This document shows, piece by piece, positions 1-13,134 of a stretch of DNA of 64,000 bases (position 1 is the first letter of the stretch; the number at the start of each line of letters is the position of its first letter). Below the pieces are notes generated by a model. The model did not search any database, was not told the origin of the DNA, and saw only the letters and a program-made list of their open reading frames with translations. Both the position numbers and the translations under genes were made by a program. Origin of the DNA: Branchiostoma lanceolatum (lineage: Eukaryota > Chordata > Leptocardii > Amphioxiformes > Branchiostomatidae); assembly GCF_035083965.1 (NCBI RefSeq), contig NC_089723.1:18813489-18877488 (forward strand), in the 5' to 3' direction.

Positions 1-826
1 ATACAAATGTATATCAAAAGAATGCACAACTTCCTGCACGAGCAATGCATATGGTATAGGTACATTGCACTTATACATTAGTGACATAGTGTCCGTGTTA
101 CTCATTTGCACTGATACGAGAGGGGTAGAAAACGAGAGAGAAGACTGTGATCTTCCAAATCGCTGAATTTAGCAACCTATTAAAGGACCATTGACAAGTA
201 TTGGTCACACAAGCGAGTTATTTCAACTTGACAGAATCCTGTTTCAGCAAATTTTGACGCAGGAAACTGTCTTGAATTGCGTAAGCACCATCTTTTTCAT
301 GTCTTTTATTTACAACATTCAAAATCGTATAATATTTCGCTGTCACCCTCTGAGTCGCAGATGTTCTCCTAAACGTCTTAAGTTTCACGCCACCAGGTGT
401 TCACAACCCAGCCCAACAGCTGGTTATCTCCGTTTCCCATCTCCACGTGCCTTTCTTAAGACATGTTAATAGCTTGTATAGACATCGTCTCGCCTTATCT
501 CTTAAGGTGACAGCTCTGCTGTAATTAAAGAGCCCTAAATGTGTTGGCGGCACGCGACGCGCACCTGTCGCCATGTTGCAATCACAACTTAAGTTATGCG
601 TAAAGACGAGATTTTTATCTCCGAGCGTCTAATGCAGCTCGAACCATGTTCTTCCCACTCTGTCGACTTTTCACCTGACGTACGAAACGTATGGACAGGT
701 ATAAAATGTTATTGAAAGTTATGAAATGATGCTTGCATAATTCACTAAAATGTCTGTATATGTCAGAGGTCAAAGAAAAAGCTATTATGTCATACAGGTG
801 TGTTTGATATTCCCTTTGGTTCCATT

Positions 827-861
<35 letters not shown>
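827..861. repeat. (AAAG)n microsatellite
   Basis: Eight uninterrupted AGAA units. Confidence 0.95.
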
Positions 862-1314
862 CAGGAAGATTGGAAACAATTCTCATGATCAATTGAAACA
901 AAACCAGAAATTTCGTCCTTTTGACACCGACACTTGTCTTCGTTCTCAAAGTCTTTAAGACATTCCTGCAGCTGTTTCCAAATATTATTCCCAGTCACTT
1001 GCCGCCAGAAGTAGTCTCTGAAGCAGCTGTCATAAATTGGCGACCATCTTATTAATTCTGAGCCGCTGACGAGTAAGTCCCACCGGGCATTCGGAGAAGT
1101 CACCAGTTTTCCACATGCAAAACCTTTCCGGAATGTGGGTAGGGGCGACTCAGATGCTTGAGATTCTTATCCACCACTTCTATTTCTTTTCATTTTGCAG
1201 AAAGTGCTGAAATGTTTATTTCTCGCATTTCCATTGAAGAGCTCCTCTAAAGCCTGAAGTATCTGAAATCACAACCCCTCCGACACATCGTGTTCTATAT
1301 CATCAACTGGGACA

Positions 1315-1393
1315 TGCAAGTTTTCTACTGCTCACAGGATGATCCTGTCAACAGTGCAATTTTTCTACTGCCGACAGGATCATCCTTTCAATA
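1315..1393. repeat. Imperfect direct repeat with palindromic core
   Basis: Two copies of GCAAxTTTTCTACTGC followed by ACAGGATGATCC; the first contains the palindrome ACAGGATGATCCTGT. Confidence 0.6.
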
Positions 1394-3598
1394 ACCAAGG
1401 CTTCGTAAATGTGATGTGAATTATTTTCCAAAACAAATGAAAATCATCTTGTTCTGCGTCAGCCATACACCAAGGCCAGTTGAGTAATGGTTTCTGCACA
1501 ATGCACAGCAGTAGGTCCTGAATATGACATGGACTTCTATTTTGGGACTTCACGGCATATATAGTGGCACAAGGGGGACTTTGACCTTGCCTGTCCAGTC
1601 GCGTGACATTCAACATTCTATGAACAAGTTTACGACAAAATTTATTAGCACCTGTCCTGGAACAACCATATGGTTCCCTACGGTGTTTTACGACTGTGAC
1701 GTTGCGTACGATTTTACGGCAGTGGAATGTTTTGCGTCTTTACACTTGCATTGCTGGGATGTCACTTTTGTGTTGTTTTGAATGCTTTCCGTTTTCTTTT
1801 TAAAGACGGATTGTCAGTTTGCAGTGTTACTTACTGTTCTCACGTCAGCCGACTTGCTCTGAATTCTCAACCAGGACCAATTTTGTCATTTTCGCCGATT
1901 TTCTGGGGCCGTCTGGCCCCATACATGGGAAACAATGGCCCCAGCATGGCTCGCTATTGTTCTCCTAACCCGCCCGGCCCCATCTGCCCCCTTGCTTTTG
2001 TACCGCGGAAAACAAATGTGTCTGGTCCTTGCACCCTCACGCCCTCCCCTTGACCCCGTGACCTCGTCCGTCTGGAGTGTATAGAAGACGGTGGGAGGGG
2101 GGTGGTCACCTGGCCGTCAGACCCCCCTCCCCCCCTCCTAGGCCCCGGAAAGGGACGCGTCCCCGGCACGCTCTGGCCACGCGTCGGCATCGCCCGGGGG
2201 TGAGGAGGGCCGTCAAATTATGCAGCCCACGTGCGCCTCAAAAGGAAACTTTTGTTATGCAGATAAAGTATTCGTGTGCGGGACTAATCAGTCATGTGGG
2301 CTTACTGGACTAGAAAGCCCCATTTTTCATAAGAAGGCGCAACATTTGTTGTACGCAAGATTATACAAACTTTCCCAAAAATAACAAAATCATTTTCATC
2401 GACACAACATTCCGTGTCAGGATTCTCTATACGATAAGTACTGACAGCAAGTGGACGCAGACATAAACAGGTCTAGCTATATATCTACACATGCAAACGA
2501 CATCTAACGTTGATTACAGAAATACATTTCGATGACAACAATGTAAGCGCGTATGGAAGGAATATGCCGATACGCTAAGATTTAGACTAGTGTCGCCACA
2601 TCGAAAAGAGTATTTTAATGACATTTGTGCTTTTAGTTTTACCGCGAAGTTTTCTCCCCGCCCCAAAATCCACAGTGTCCAGTGCAACTGCTATGATAAT
2701 CTTCTTGAGAATTTTTGTATCAAAAACACATCGGCGACACACCTCTTTCCCAATCTCCGTTGGCAGACGGAGGGTAGTTATTGCCGCTTTTGGTGGCAAT
2801 CAGTCAAAGTGCATTACTCCTCAGAATGGGAGCGCTGGAGCGCTAATCGCCGCCTGCAGCCAAAATGCATAAATTCTACCCAAATCAGCCATGCGTGCTC
2901 AACACAGTTTATTTGTTATGAGGAGAGTTAAAACCCCCACTGAAGAACGGGAGAAAAACAATAGTGTATCCATGTAAACCAACCCGTCAGCTGCCAGGAT
3001 CGTTGATCCGTTTCCATGGTAATGGAATAAACCGGGGTTTAATGGCATGAATTATGCATATGAACAGCACATACTCGCATGAACCGGGCGACCGTGACGG
3101 CCAGCACGTATTTTCCACTTTGTTGACAAAATATTGAAAGCTGCGATGTCGCCATAGATTTATTGAAGATCGGTGATATCGATTGCTGGAAGCGAAACGC
3201 AAACAGAGCAAACTATATCTTGATAATAAACTGAGAGTGAAGAAATATATGACTGCTTTCCTTTTACCTAGTAGGCTGTCAAAAAGATCTACTTCTTAAG
3301 TTTTCATTCCTTTTGCGAGATATGTCACTTGAGGAGATCCATGCTGCCCCTGACAGTTTGTCAAGAAAAAACAACAGATGGGACGAAAGTAAACTTATCT
3401 TGTCATCACGATGTCTGCCGAAAAGTAAAGCAGAAAAGAAAGTTCGTGGCCATAATTGTTAGCTTTTTCCTTTCCCTTTGGAAACTTTTATAGATCATCC
3501 GTACCTAAATAAACAGGTGGTTGATGGTTTGGTGACGCCAAATGTGTCAATAGCAAGTTGAGGACAAGAAAGAGCAGAACTATAGCTTGATGTGAAGA

Positions 3599-3620
3599 CC
3601 CCCCCCCCCAAAAAAAAAAG
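3599..3620. repeat. Poly-C/poly-A homopolymer run
   Basis: A run of 13 C followed by 9-10 A. Similar mononucleotide runs occur near 7670 (C), 12054 (G) and 30818 (G). Confidence 0.9.
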
Positions 3621-4773
3621 ATAAATGGACATATAACCACACACTGCAGACCGCAATGAACCATAAACGGTCTAATTTCAGGTGTGTACAAAATGAACGT
3701 GTATCTATGCCCGTAACGATGCTACGCCATGATATCATCTATCCCCATATGACTACGGTATATTAGCGCTGTAGGGGTCAGTGGCCGCTTGTACGGGTTC
3801 AGAAATATCAAACAACAAACCTGTGGAAACGTCTATCAAAGGTCTAGATCTATAAAGATACAGTGGCTGGAAATATGCCCTACTATCATGATGTAAGACA
3901 AACACGCTGTCTCAATGAAGCATTTCTCCGTTATTTTTGTGAGGGGACATTAATGTTAGAGCAATTAAAGAATACGATATGGCCGTGGGTGAAGTTTTTA
4001 CTGCGGAAATTCCCAACGGTCGACCTATTATGTCCTCATTCATTTATCACGTATTGCAACAATAATAAACACGCAAATGCATGTCAGAAGAAAATTATGT
4101 AGGATCCATCTCTATGAATTGCTGTTATTTCCATTAAAAAGTCCGAATACCAAAAATTAAAGATAAAAGTTAAGAGGAAGGAAAGTTTGACTGGGTCTTT
4201 CGGCTAGCTTCTCAATGTTTACTTATGTTGAACCCCCTTCATCCCTGTAGATGGTAGACCTGATCTCTGTGCGCCGGAATAATTACACCAGGCCCTGATA
4301 TTAAGTCGTGTAATTACGGAGTGGAAACGTGATCCACAAGTAAAGGTGCTTGCGTGCGGCCGTCTAGTAATTGTCATCAGCAAAAATATAATGAAATTTT
4401 CAGCCATCGCGACCTTTTCATCTCATTCTGCGCTATTTCTGGCTCATGTTACCGGGGTGCCGAAATGAACGCACCGGCGATACGTTTATCAAGAACGCTG
4501 TGCGACGGAGCGAAGTTTGGAAGTATTCGGGTGTTTACATCGTTTTCAAGTACAATTATGAAGAACCTCAAGCTTGCACTACTCTAACGTTAGAACTGTA
4601 CTCAGTATTTAAAGTTATTTCTGTGTTTATACTGTCCTGTCCTCTGTAATAGCTCAGAGGTACTATCTTGCTGAGTTTGCTGCACTCGAATCATCGGCTT
4701 CGTTATTCGTGTGCGGTGTTTCAAGGATTTTAAACCTTGGTTGACGGAAAATTGTTGTACATGCCGTCTGTTG

Positions 4774-4966
4774 TAGCCTCTACCAGGCTCCGTCCTATCG
4801 TTGGGAAAATAGTAGAAATCAGCCGCGGTACTTCGCTATACAGGGTAGGTCCGGTATATAGTAAGGTGACCCTCTCTCCGTAGCTAACTCCCTTGGCACA
4901 CTATTCACTCTATTAGGCCAATTTCTACTATTTTTCCAGCCATCCCGAGGAGCCTGGTAGAGGCTA
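4774..4966. mobile_element. TAGCC foldback MITE, copy 1 (hAT-like, 8-bp target duplication)
   Basis: Terminal inverted repeats of about 46 bp begin TAGCCTCTACCAGGCTCC and contain AAAATAGTAGAAAT. The flanks are a perfect 8-bp direct repeat GTCTGTTG (4766-4773 and 4967-4974), as hAT-type transposases leave. The element is 193 bp and non-coding. Confidence 0.8.
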
Positions 4967-5790
4967 GTCTGTTGCACCTGAGACAGAATACACTTGCAGG
5001 AATATAAGAAAAGTTTATCGCATCTTAGATATAGAGCCTACGTTGTCATTGGTTGACAACTTTGCATACTTTCCCCATATCTTCTAACAAAAATGTGACC
5101 TTTGGCACTTTCAGTCACTCACAATGATTGGCTGTTAAGATATGTTACCAGTGTATCCTGTCAATGTTGAAGTACTGTAAGAAAACCTGGCTGTATAAAC
5201 TATAGCACGAATTTATATCTAAGCCTCTATAAAAAGACGATGTGAAGATTTGTTCACCTTTGAGATGAGGAACGAAATAACAGAGATGTGGCGCCGTCAC
5301 AAAACGGGGCAGACAATTTCTTTAATCCTCCGTGTGTGTAAACAGTAACGCCTACTCCTGGATGCATGATAACTCGGAATACGAAATGAGATGAAAACAC
5401 ACCCGCAGATAAGCTATTAACGTTCAACATAGCAATTTGGAGAGATTAGCTGGGTCCAAATGCAGGTAGATGAACGACGTGGTAAATACCAAAGTTCGCG
5501 TCCATTCAGCGGCCCCTATTCACAGCGCTCCACCCCATTGAGAGCGGATGGTTAGCCGCGGGCTAACTCGCCGTAAAGCTGTCACGGCGGGACTTTGAAC
5601 GTCTCCGCTCCTTTGCAAAATCTCAATTTGCGGGACTGTGCGTCTCCGGCAACATGAAAGCCTGCGTCTTCGATTGTGTTGTGAAATGATGGACGTAATG
5701 GGGGCACGTTAGTGAATATGGATTCTTCGGCATGGAAACTATCGCCGTCAAAACATTCCTTGATGTTTTTCCTCTCACGTGTGTTATGGC

Positions 5791-6205
5791 TGTCCCTGCC
5801 CTCCCTGCCTCTCTCCCTTCTTGCCTTTCTCGCTCCCTGCCCTGCCTCGCTCTCTCCCTCGCTCCCTTCCTCCCCCTTCCTCCCTCGCTCCCTTCCTCCT
5901 TCGCTCTCTCCCTTGCTCTCTCCCTCACTCCCTTCCTCCCTCGCTCCCTTCCTCCCCCTTCCTCCCTCGCTCTCTCCCTCGCTCTCTCCCTCGCTCCCTT
6001 CCTCCCTCGCTCTCTCCCTCGCTCTCTTCCTCTTTCCCTGCCTCCCTCGCTCTCTCCCTTGCTCTCTCCCTCGCTCCCTTCCTCCCCCTCGCTCCCTTCC
6101 TCCCCTTCCTCCCTCGCTCTCTCCCTCGCTCTCTCCCTCGCTTCCTTCCTCCCTCGCTTTCTCCCTCGCTCCCTCCCTCGCTCCCTCCCTCGCCCCCTTA
6201 CTCCC
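5791..6205. repeat. Polypyrimidine (CTCCCTCGCTCCCTTC)n tract
   Basis: About 410 bp almost purely C/T on the plus strand, made of imperfect CTCCCTCGCTCC and CTTCCTCC units. All plus frames, and one minus frame rich in Arg/Glu/Gly, stay open because of composition, so the long ORFs here are not genes. Such strand-biased tracts can form triplex DNA. Confidence 0.95.
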
Positions 6206-8358
6206 TCCAACTCAATCGGAAGCACCCAGGTGTGTATCTAACATATCTCAGCAGAAATAACACCTTAAGTCGACATGTTTACCTAGCCCCAACACTCCAA
6301 AGTCCTGTTATTTTGTCCCTGAATTGGTTTTCATTTGGCGCACCTGCCACGCGACCAGGTATGCCCACACACTATTCACCTGCATTCTACAAAGGCGAAA
6401 CCAAGCAACGCAGGACACAACCTCCTGCCTCAATTACCCTGGATGATTTGAAGGATTCTGTAGACAAACATTGCCCCTAAGGCGACATGTTTGAGGAATT
6501 GTATGACCAGGTATTTGGCAGGTAAATGTTCCTCTATTCAGCCAGCGAATGTTTCTCACTTTGTTCAGTTGTTAAAGGACCGGTTTCACGGTAGGAAAAG
6601 CGTACAGTATTTCCCACTCGTGGACCAGATTACCTGTCTTACAAGAAACGCCTCGCACCAGGTACGCGAAATCGGCCGTGAACGCCCCGAAGTTTGGAAT
6701 TCCTTCGCCCACGTGCTTCAAGATGACTAAAAGTTCCGAACAAAAGTAAGATGACTAGAAGTCGCGAACAAAAGTGTTTTATGACTCAGTAGACCCTGTT
6801 GGTCACGAGGTCAGCAAAACAAAATAGTCCCAGTGTCCTGCGTAAATTGACTTGTACATCCTGTGACTGTGTAGTCAATAGAGCGCAATGCTTTGTAGCG
6901 AGGGAGAATGATTAGTACAAACCTTAACAATGTCTGTGTTCTGTCCCGTTTAGTCCGAGGCAAGGCACGAATCGGGGAAAACATCTTGGTATTTTCATAG
7001 GCTATTTTCCACCCTAAGGACAATATATGTACCTGACATGTTGATAAGGTTCAGACGCCAAACCCTGTGTATTGTCCAGGTAAATAGCCGTTAGGTGTGT
7101 TTGGTATGGCTGGACCGAATGTCTTTGATAGAAAGGGATACTTTGTCTTGTGTTTTGCTAAGCCCTCCGACCCACGCCACGTTAAGAACGCAGAACGGAA
7201 GACGAAAGAATACGCAGAGTAATTTCAAGACAAATAATCTGCCGCTGACGGAGGATCCACTTAAGCCTGTCGTAAGTATCTCTTTAAGGCGCCTTTATGT
7301 TTTTACCTGTCCACGCGACCCTATTTGACCTGGTGATTAAAAACTCGTAAACCTTTCATCTCAACACCAAGAAGACTGTGAGGCTAAAAGCGGCTACACT
7401 CTTCCCAATCATGTCATGAATGACACCCTGAAAGTCTTGCGATTTGGGAAGATCCACCCTTAAGAAAGAATCGTCTTCCAACCGAGACGGGCTAATAAGT
7501 CCGAGTCCGGGGGTGACCACTGGGCTTGTTGACTCTTCGTAGAATCTTACGTCTCGCTATTCTGGACCTGTCAGTCACCTGTACTGATTACTTCAGCAGC
7601 ACCTGTCTATAAGCCGCTGTTTGCTGAACACGTCCTTCTGACACAGACAAGACGGCCACCCATGCGCCCCCCCCCCACGTCTCAGATATGAAGTAGATAA
7701 GAATAGACTTATCTACCAACAAGTAACAGTTCTAACATCTAAAAACAACAGTATTCCAGGGGTATTCTCTTCTTCTGTTATGATATAGTATCAAGAAGCA
7801 AAAGCATTTGTTGAGCGTTTTATCAGATGTACTAAGATGTACCGTTTCTTGAAAACCGTTTCTCTTTTAGACTTGTTGAGAAGATAATGCTGACTCCACA
7901 AGTTAGCAGTCATGAATCACTTCACCAGCAGTTCGTTGCTACCTGCTAGCAATAATTATCAATTTAAGATTTTGTCACTGAGAAGTCCGACTTTTTCATT
8001 CATAACGTAACGGTAGATTTATCATGGTTCAACTTGTTATACTTTTACACGACTAAAAACCTTTCTTTGATCCAATTCTTAAGCTGTTTGTAACTAAAAC
8101 ATTAGGCCAACAGTTTCTCAAGGCGTTTTTCTCGACAACTTTGATAAACGTGAAGTTCGGATGGTTTTTGTTTCCCCACATGACTCCCACTACATATAAC
8201 TTCACATTTGCAGGTATTCTTTCTGCTGACGCTGCTTGTGTATGTATCACTATGCGTGTGGTAGACACTGCGTACTGTGATACCTGCAAAGCTCTTTGCC
8301 TTGCGCCACTTAAGAAGTTGAAAACTGTTTTGTTCCGGTGGAAGATGCGTCTGTATCA

Positions 8359-9840
8359 CACCTGTCACGCAAAGGTGTTTACACGTTATGTCCCCATTTT
8401 GATCCGATAGGGCAAGAAAACACACCATTGTGAGGGCGGAGAGACGAAAACTTGTCTTAATCCACCTTATCCAACTCCGTGACACGTTTTCAGCTTCAGT
8501 TCTCTGTGCCGTCGGCAGGTAACAAATATAGTCCTTTTAGAAAGTCTCTTTCAGCTCCAAATTCCTTCACCATTCAGCCGTAAGTCGTGATCACGCCTGC
8601 TTATCATGTACACCTATACACCTTTACCTACGCCAGGTGAGAAGGACCCTTAAGAGAGACCTCCCTGGTTGATGACAGGTAATTGTGTTACGAGGCACCG
8701 TGTTTTTACAAAACGTTACAACAGCGGGTCACTTTAATTCTAAAGTATAGGAGGTGTGACAAGGGTCCTTAATGCCTCCATTTGCGGACACACAAAGACA
8801 GGTAGACGGGCTCGCCCTTCTGTCACCTGTCTCACGTACCCTTAATAAACACCATATGGTCACCATCTGCCACGCGACCGTGTTTGTCCTCACAACGTCA
8901 ACAGGTGAGCTGAAGTGAGATACATGTTCTCTCACACAGGTGACATGGCACCAGTCAAGGAAAACGGCCCTTTGCAACTCTTGTACATAAGTGATATTCA
9001 GGAAAGTTTGGGCAACAATCTGACAACTTTCTCCTCTTCGTCCTTTGTTCCAATTTTATTTGCAAGGTGTCTTTCAGCTCGTTGAATCATGGCCCTCAGT
9101 GTATCAGAAATGTTGCCTAGCGATCTTTATAACCTCTTGTGCACTGTGGGGAGGGCACACAACCGTTCATAAGTTAAAGGTTACGCCGTACCAACTTTAA
9201 ATCATTTACAGCGTCAAGAGGTCGAACCATTTTAAGAACGCAGCTCTGAGATGAGAGATCAAACAAGCACGCCAGATATGCTTGTTCTGAATACAGAAAA
9301 ACATCGTCTGCACACGTTACCAGTCCCCTTGTCTTTACTCAGGTAGGCGTGTCCAGGTGTGTCGGCGCCATCTGCCCGACTCAGGTGTGCACAGGTAAGG
9401 AGAATCAAAGAAACTTCCGTCCGAGCGCGTGCCCGGCACACGACCACCCCAGGTACACCCTTTGTCGCCCAAAAGTTCACACGACCCTTAGATCTTTTCT
9501 TCGGACATACAAACATATGGCAAGTGGATTTTCATCGTTAACGGTCATTACGGGACCAATGGAGTGTCGGAAGATTTGCTGGTTCCCAACAATGGCCGCG
9601 TGTCTAGCTTTTGTCCCCTTCCCATCTACACGGAACTTAATCTGAACACAGAGAGAAAGTTATGCCATTCAAGACAAAAACGGTTCTGAGAAAGGCCACG
9701 TTCTATTGTACCCTGCACCGATGCCACGTGCCGAAGTACAGGTGTGCCTTTGTTCCCGTTCCGTTCTCATGGCACTTTCGGAGTCTTAAAAACATGTTCC
9801 ATGTGAAAGTTGGGAAATAAACGTAACGACTATTCAGGTG
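8359..9840. promoter_or_regulatory. CAGGTG/CACCTG E-box cluster
   Basis: Nine copies of the Snail/Zeb/E-protein hexamer in 1.48 kb: 8359, 8634, 8824, 8902, 8937, 9354, 9382, 9739 and 9835. Fewer than one is expected by chance. CTTAAG-containing sites (8308, 8649) and a class-C site (8871) lie among them. No coding frame explains the stretch. It may be an enhancer or an E-box-rich repeat relic. Confidence 0.35.
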
Positions 9841-10889
9841 TAGCATTGGGATTTCACCCCAAGGGGTCACACCAATATTTGAGAGCGATTTCATCATCAT
9901 AGTAACATCATTGTAACGGCTGGTGTTTTCAAATTTGTCACATTGTGAAGTTAAGGGTTCCGATGTCCCAAAAAATGGATATGAACAACAGTCCGAGGAC
10001 AGCTGTTTCTTGTGACTCTTTAGAAGGAGCTTTATCTCTTAGGAAGCCAATTGTTGGGCACTGTTGTCCCCGAAACTTGGGGACAAAACCGTTGACGTCC
10101 GCACCTATCTGTACTGGGATACACAACAACGACTGAATACTGGGGTAACCGTTAAACAACTGTGTTTGTACGAAGTCGTGCAAGTATGATTAAGGTTTGC
10201 CCACAATCCTTCTTCCTTCTTAACAAAACTTAAAAACAGGAACAGCTGGCGAGCGGACGTGGCAACGCAAACGTATCCGACTTGGTCACGACAAAAGATG
10301 TTTGCGAAAGTTAGATTGGACTCGTTCCTGCCTCGGACGTTCTTGTTTGCTGTGGAGGGCGAACTTTGGCCTCATGACGCCAGTGCCTTTCCCAATCTTA
10401 TCAGTTCGTTGCCTTTTCATGTGTAACTTTATTGCTCCCGCTTCCTTCCCTCCAGAAAAATGTTCGAAATGTCGTGATTCCCTGTCCGCTTATCGCGTAT
10501 GTTCTTTACTTTGGTCCACACGAGAGAAACCGGTAACGTGTGTTAAGGATGTAGAAGGGAGGAAAACAACAACATTCTGTTACTACTAGTAATTCATCTT
10601 ATCATGGTGAAAGCAGAATAACAGTTGGAAACTTTGCTCAGGAAGAGAGTTTCAACCCTAGAGCGACAACTTGCGTTTCCCTAAAAGTTTTCCGGAACTT
10701 CCGCACTGGCAGGTTCAAAACAGGAAATGTCCTGGACGTACTTCTGCTCTGCCGTCAAATCTAACGTTGTGCTTCAGTCAGATCTAACTGGTTTACTAGT
10801 CACACACAGTGTGATTCAACGCAAACAGATATTTATCGGCGGGAGGGAAGCAAGTAGTTAGAATGGCAGAACACTATCTCATAATTGCT

Positions 10890-11020
10890 GTTCGGCACGC
10901 GACAGGGTCCCTGCTGCCCCGCCCCCTCCTAGCATACCTTGTAGGCATCACCTGGCGTTAAGCCACGCCCCCTCATTATAAATGCGAGCGCCCCAGGCTG
11001 TCACCTGGCGTGGGATGAAA
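10890..11020 (+). promoter_or_regulatory. GC-box and TATA-containing promoter-like island
   Basis: GGCACGCGAC at 10894 is followed by a CCGCCCCC GC box, a KLF-type CCACGCCCC, TATAAAT at 10977-10983 and two copies of TCACCTGGCG flanking it (10948 and 11001). It lies 6.3 kb upstream of SoxC in sense orientation with no ORF downstream. It could be a distal promoter or a cis-regulatory island. Confidence 0.25.
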
Positions 11021-12613
11021 TAGGCCGTTGGAGAAAACAGAAATTTTGGGAGGGGCCCGTAGTTTTACGTCTAAAACCTATATAAACTTGCATGATACTA
11101 ATACTCAGTAACTTGTGAACCCGGTTCAACCAACATAGCTAACGCTATATATTACAACTGCTGGTGCTAAAAGTTACCTCTTGTGACGCTTTTCATTTGG
11201 ACAAATATGAGGACAATCAGGCGATACAAACTAAGTCACACCGTTGGGATCAGTCGATGTTTACGTACACCATCACGCCATGCTATTAGCCATATTCGAA
11301 CTTTGACTCGTTATTCTTTCGAGATTCACATGATACATGATATGCCATAATCATAACACATTGTAAGATGGGTTGACTTGACAAATTGACTGTTGAAATG
11401 CGGACTTCGCTCCTTTCCCACGGGCAGAAAATTTGAAAAAGTTTCTTTGTAGTCTCTTGATAGTGTAAACCAAAAGTAAGCTGCAGACCGCACTGCTGAA
11501 TATATGACAGCAACCGTACAATATTTGCCTCCTCCATATATATCCCTAAGTTGCACGAATTTCCTTGTTCATAATGGTAATATTCATTATGCTATTTTGT
11601 ATCAATAGCGTATCTCCTGTTAACTGGTTATTTGGAGTTCTATTCATATCTTAAAGTTTGTTTCTTCTTTGACCCTAGCCCCCTTCCTCTTTAATAACGC
11701 GACCCGCGGCCAGATTTGAGTATTCTTTTATAGCTATTCATGATTCAATAATGACTCAGACAAACAATAATGGAAACGCTGGAAAACAGTTGAGGCAATT
11801 TGCAACATAAGAAAAAAGCGTCCCCAAGACCGTCCATGGGCGACAGGAATAAGTGATGGACGACCAATTTTCGTCCCATGAGGTTTATTGTGAGTGGGAC
11901 ATTTTTTCCGCTAGCGTAGAACTGGCCATCTATCACAGATGACATCCATACACATGTACGGTAGCGACTCATGTACGCCAGGAGGAATTCAACTGGAAGA
12001 GTTCTCAGCACTTAACAATTTCGTGCACAGAGGGAGGGGTATGCGTGTGTTGAAGGGGGGGGGGGGGCACAACCGATTGGCAGTAGCACTGCCTCCCTAA
12101 ATCTTTGCAATGTTCACGCAAGTCACTAGCTACATGTATGTCCAACAACAACGACAGAAACTACTTGTAACATCCAGGAAACTCTATGGTATCAAGGATG
12201 AACGCAGGTGGTCTCATAGACCTTAATGCCATCCTAACATAATGGCGCGTATTCAAAACAAACAGTACACTCGGATGCTGCTCATGGTTTTCATGTTTCT
12301 AAGAGGTATAACGTTAACAACAAAACTTTGCACATATACACTACATAAGACTTCGTGTTGCTCTCCTGATCCTATTTGTTGGTTGTATCTGAAACTGGCA
12401 TCATTTCTGCAGAGCCAGATATCTTTTCTGATAATAATTGTTGTTTCTGTTTGCGTAGTGATTTGAAAACAAACAAGAAAACACAGACACGGGATGGCAT
12501 GTAAACAAAATCAAACCCAAGCGTCAACAGAAATCGGATAACCGAGGGATAACTATGGAAATTTCGGATGTGGAATATTTGTCCTGGTTTAGGAGGGGGG
12601 CAGTTACTGATTA

Positions 12614-12703
12614 TCTCCAAGCAGATCTATCGGCCACCGGAGGCTTTTGGTACTGGTTTGGCCCTTTTGATACTGGTTTGCCACCGATAGATCTGCTTGG
12701 AGA
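12614..12703. mobile_element. CTCCAAGCAGA-end foldback MITE (TCGG/GGCCACC subtype)
   Basis: 90-bp element with arms TCTCCAAGCAGATCTATCGG and its complement, and an inner GGCAAACCAGTATCAAAAGG-like sequence. The flanks show no intact target duplication. Related sequence occurs at 31.3 and 32.5 kb. Confidence 0.7.
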
Positions 12704-13019
12704 GTAGGTATTAGCCACGTATCCATCACTTTCTGACGGCGTTGGAAGTGGACGTGGCGGAAACGATGCAGGTTATAACACGGACACGCAAACGATTCAT
12801 CAGCCGACACGACAGGTGTTCAGTAGGTACATGACAGAAGTGATGGAGATGGCGATTCTGCTGATGTCAAGAGTGAAGAGATAGCATCAGCACGCTATCA
12901 CGCACGCGAAGAGTCCAAGTGCGACCAGCTCATCAGTATGCAAATGTATGCAGGGTACCAAACACCGACTGATGGTCGCCACATTCTGCGGAGTTAAACC
13001 CCTGCCCATGGGGTCTCAG

Positions 13020-13134
13020 CATTCTCCAAGCAGAGGTTTGGGTCGAGAGGGCTAGGAGTGGCGCGATGGGAGAGAAACGTTAAAAATCGCGGCCACTCCA
13101 AGCCCTCTCGGCCGAAACCTCTGCTTGGAGAATA
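13020..13134. mobile_element. CTCCAAGCAGA-end foldback MITE with 9-bp target duplication (AGGTTT subtype)
   Basis: 115-bp element with arms TTCTCCAAGCAGAGGTTT and onward (about 48 bp, near-perfect) ending in GGAGAATA. The flanks are GGGTCTCAG (13011-13019) and GGGTCTCAA (13135-13143), a 9-bp duplication with one mismatch. Confidence 0.7.

Noticed and set aside
5623..6480. Overlapping ORFs of 169-233 codons (+) and 200 codons (-) rich in Leu/Pro/Ser or Arg/Glu/Gly
   Set aside because: They are produced by the polypyrimidine simple repeat; every plus frame is open and no domain or splice context exists.
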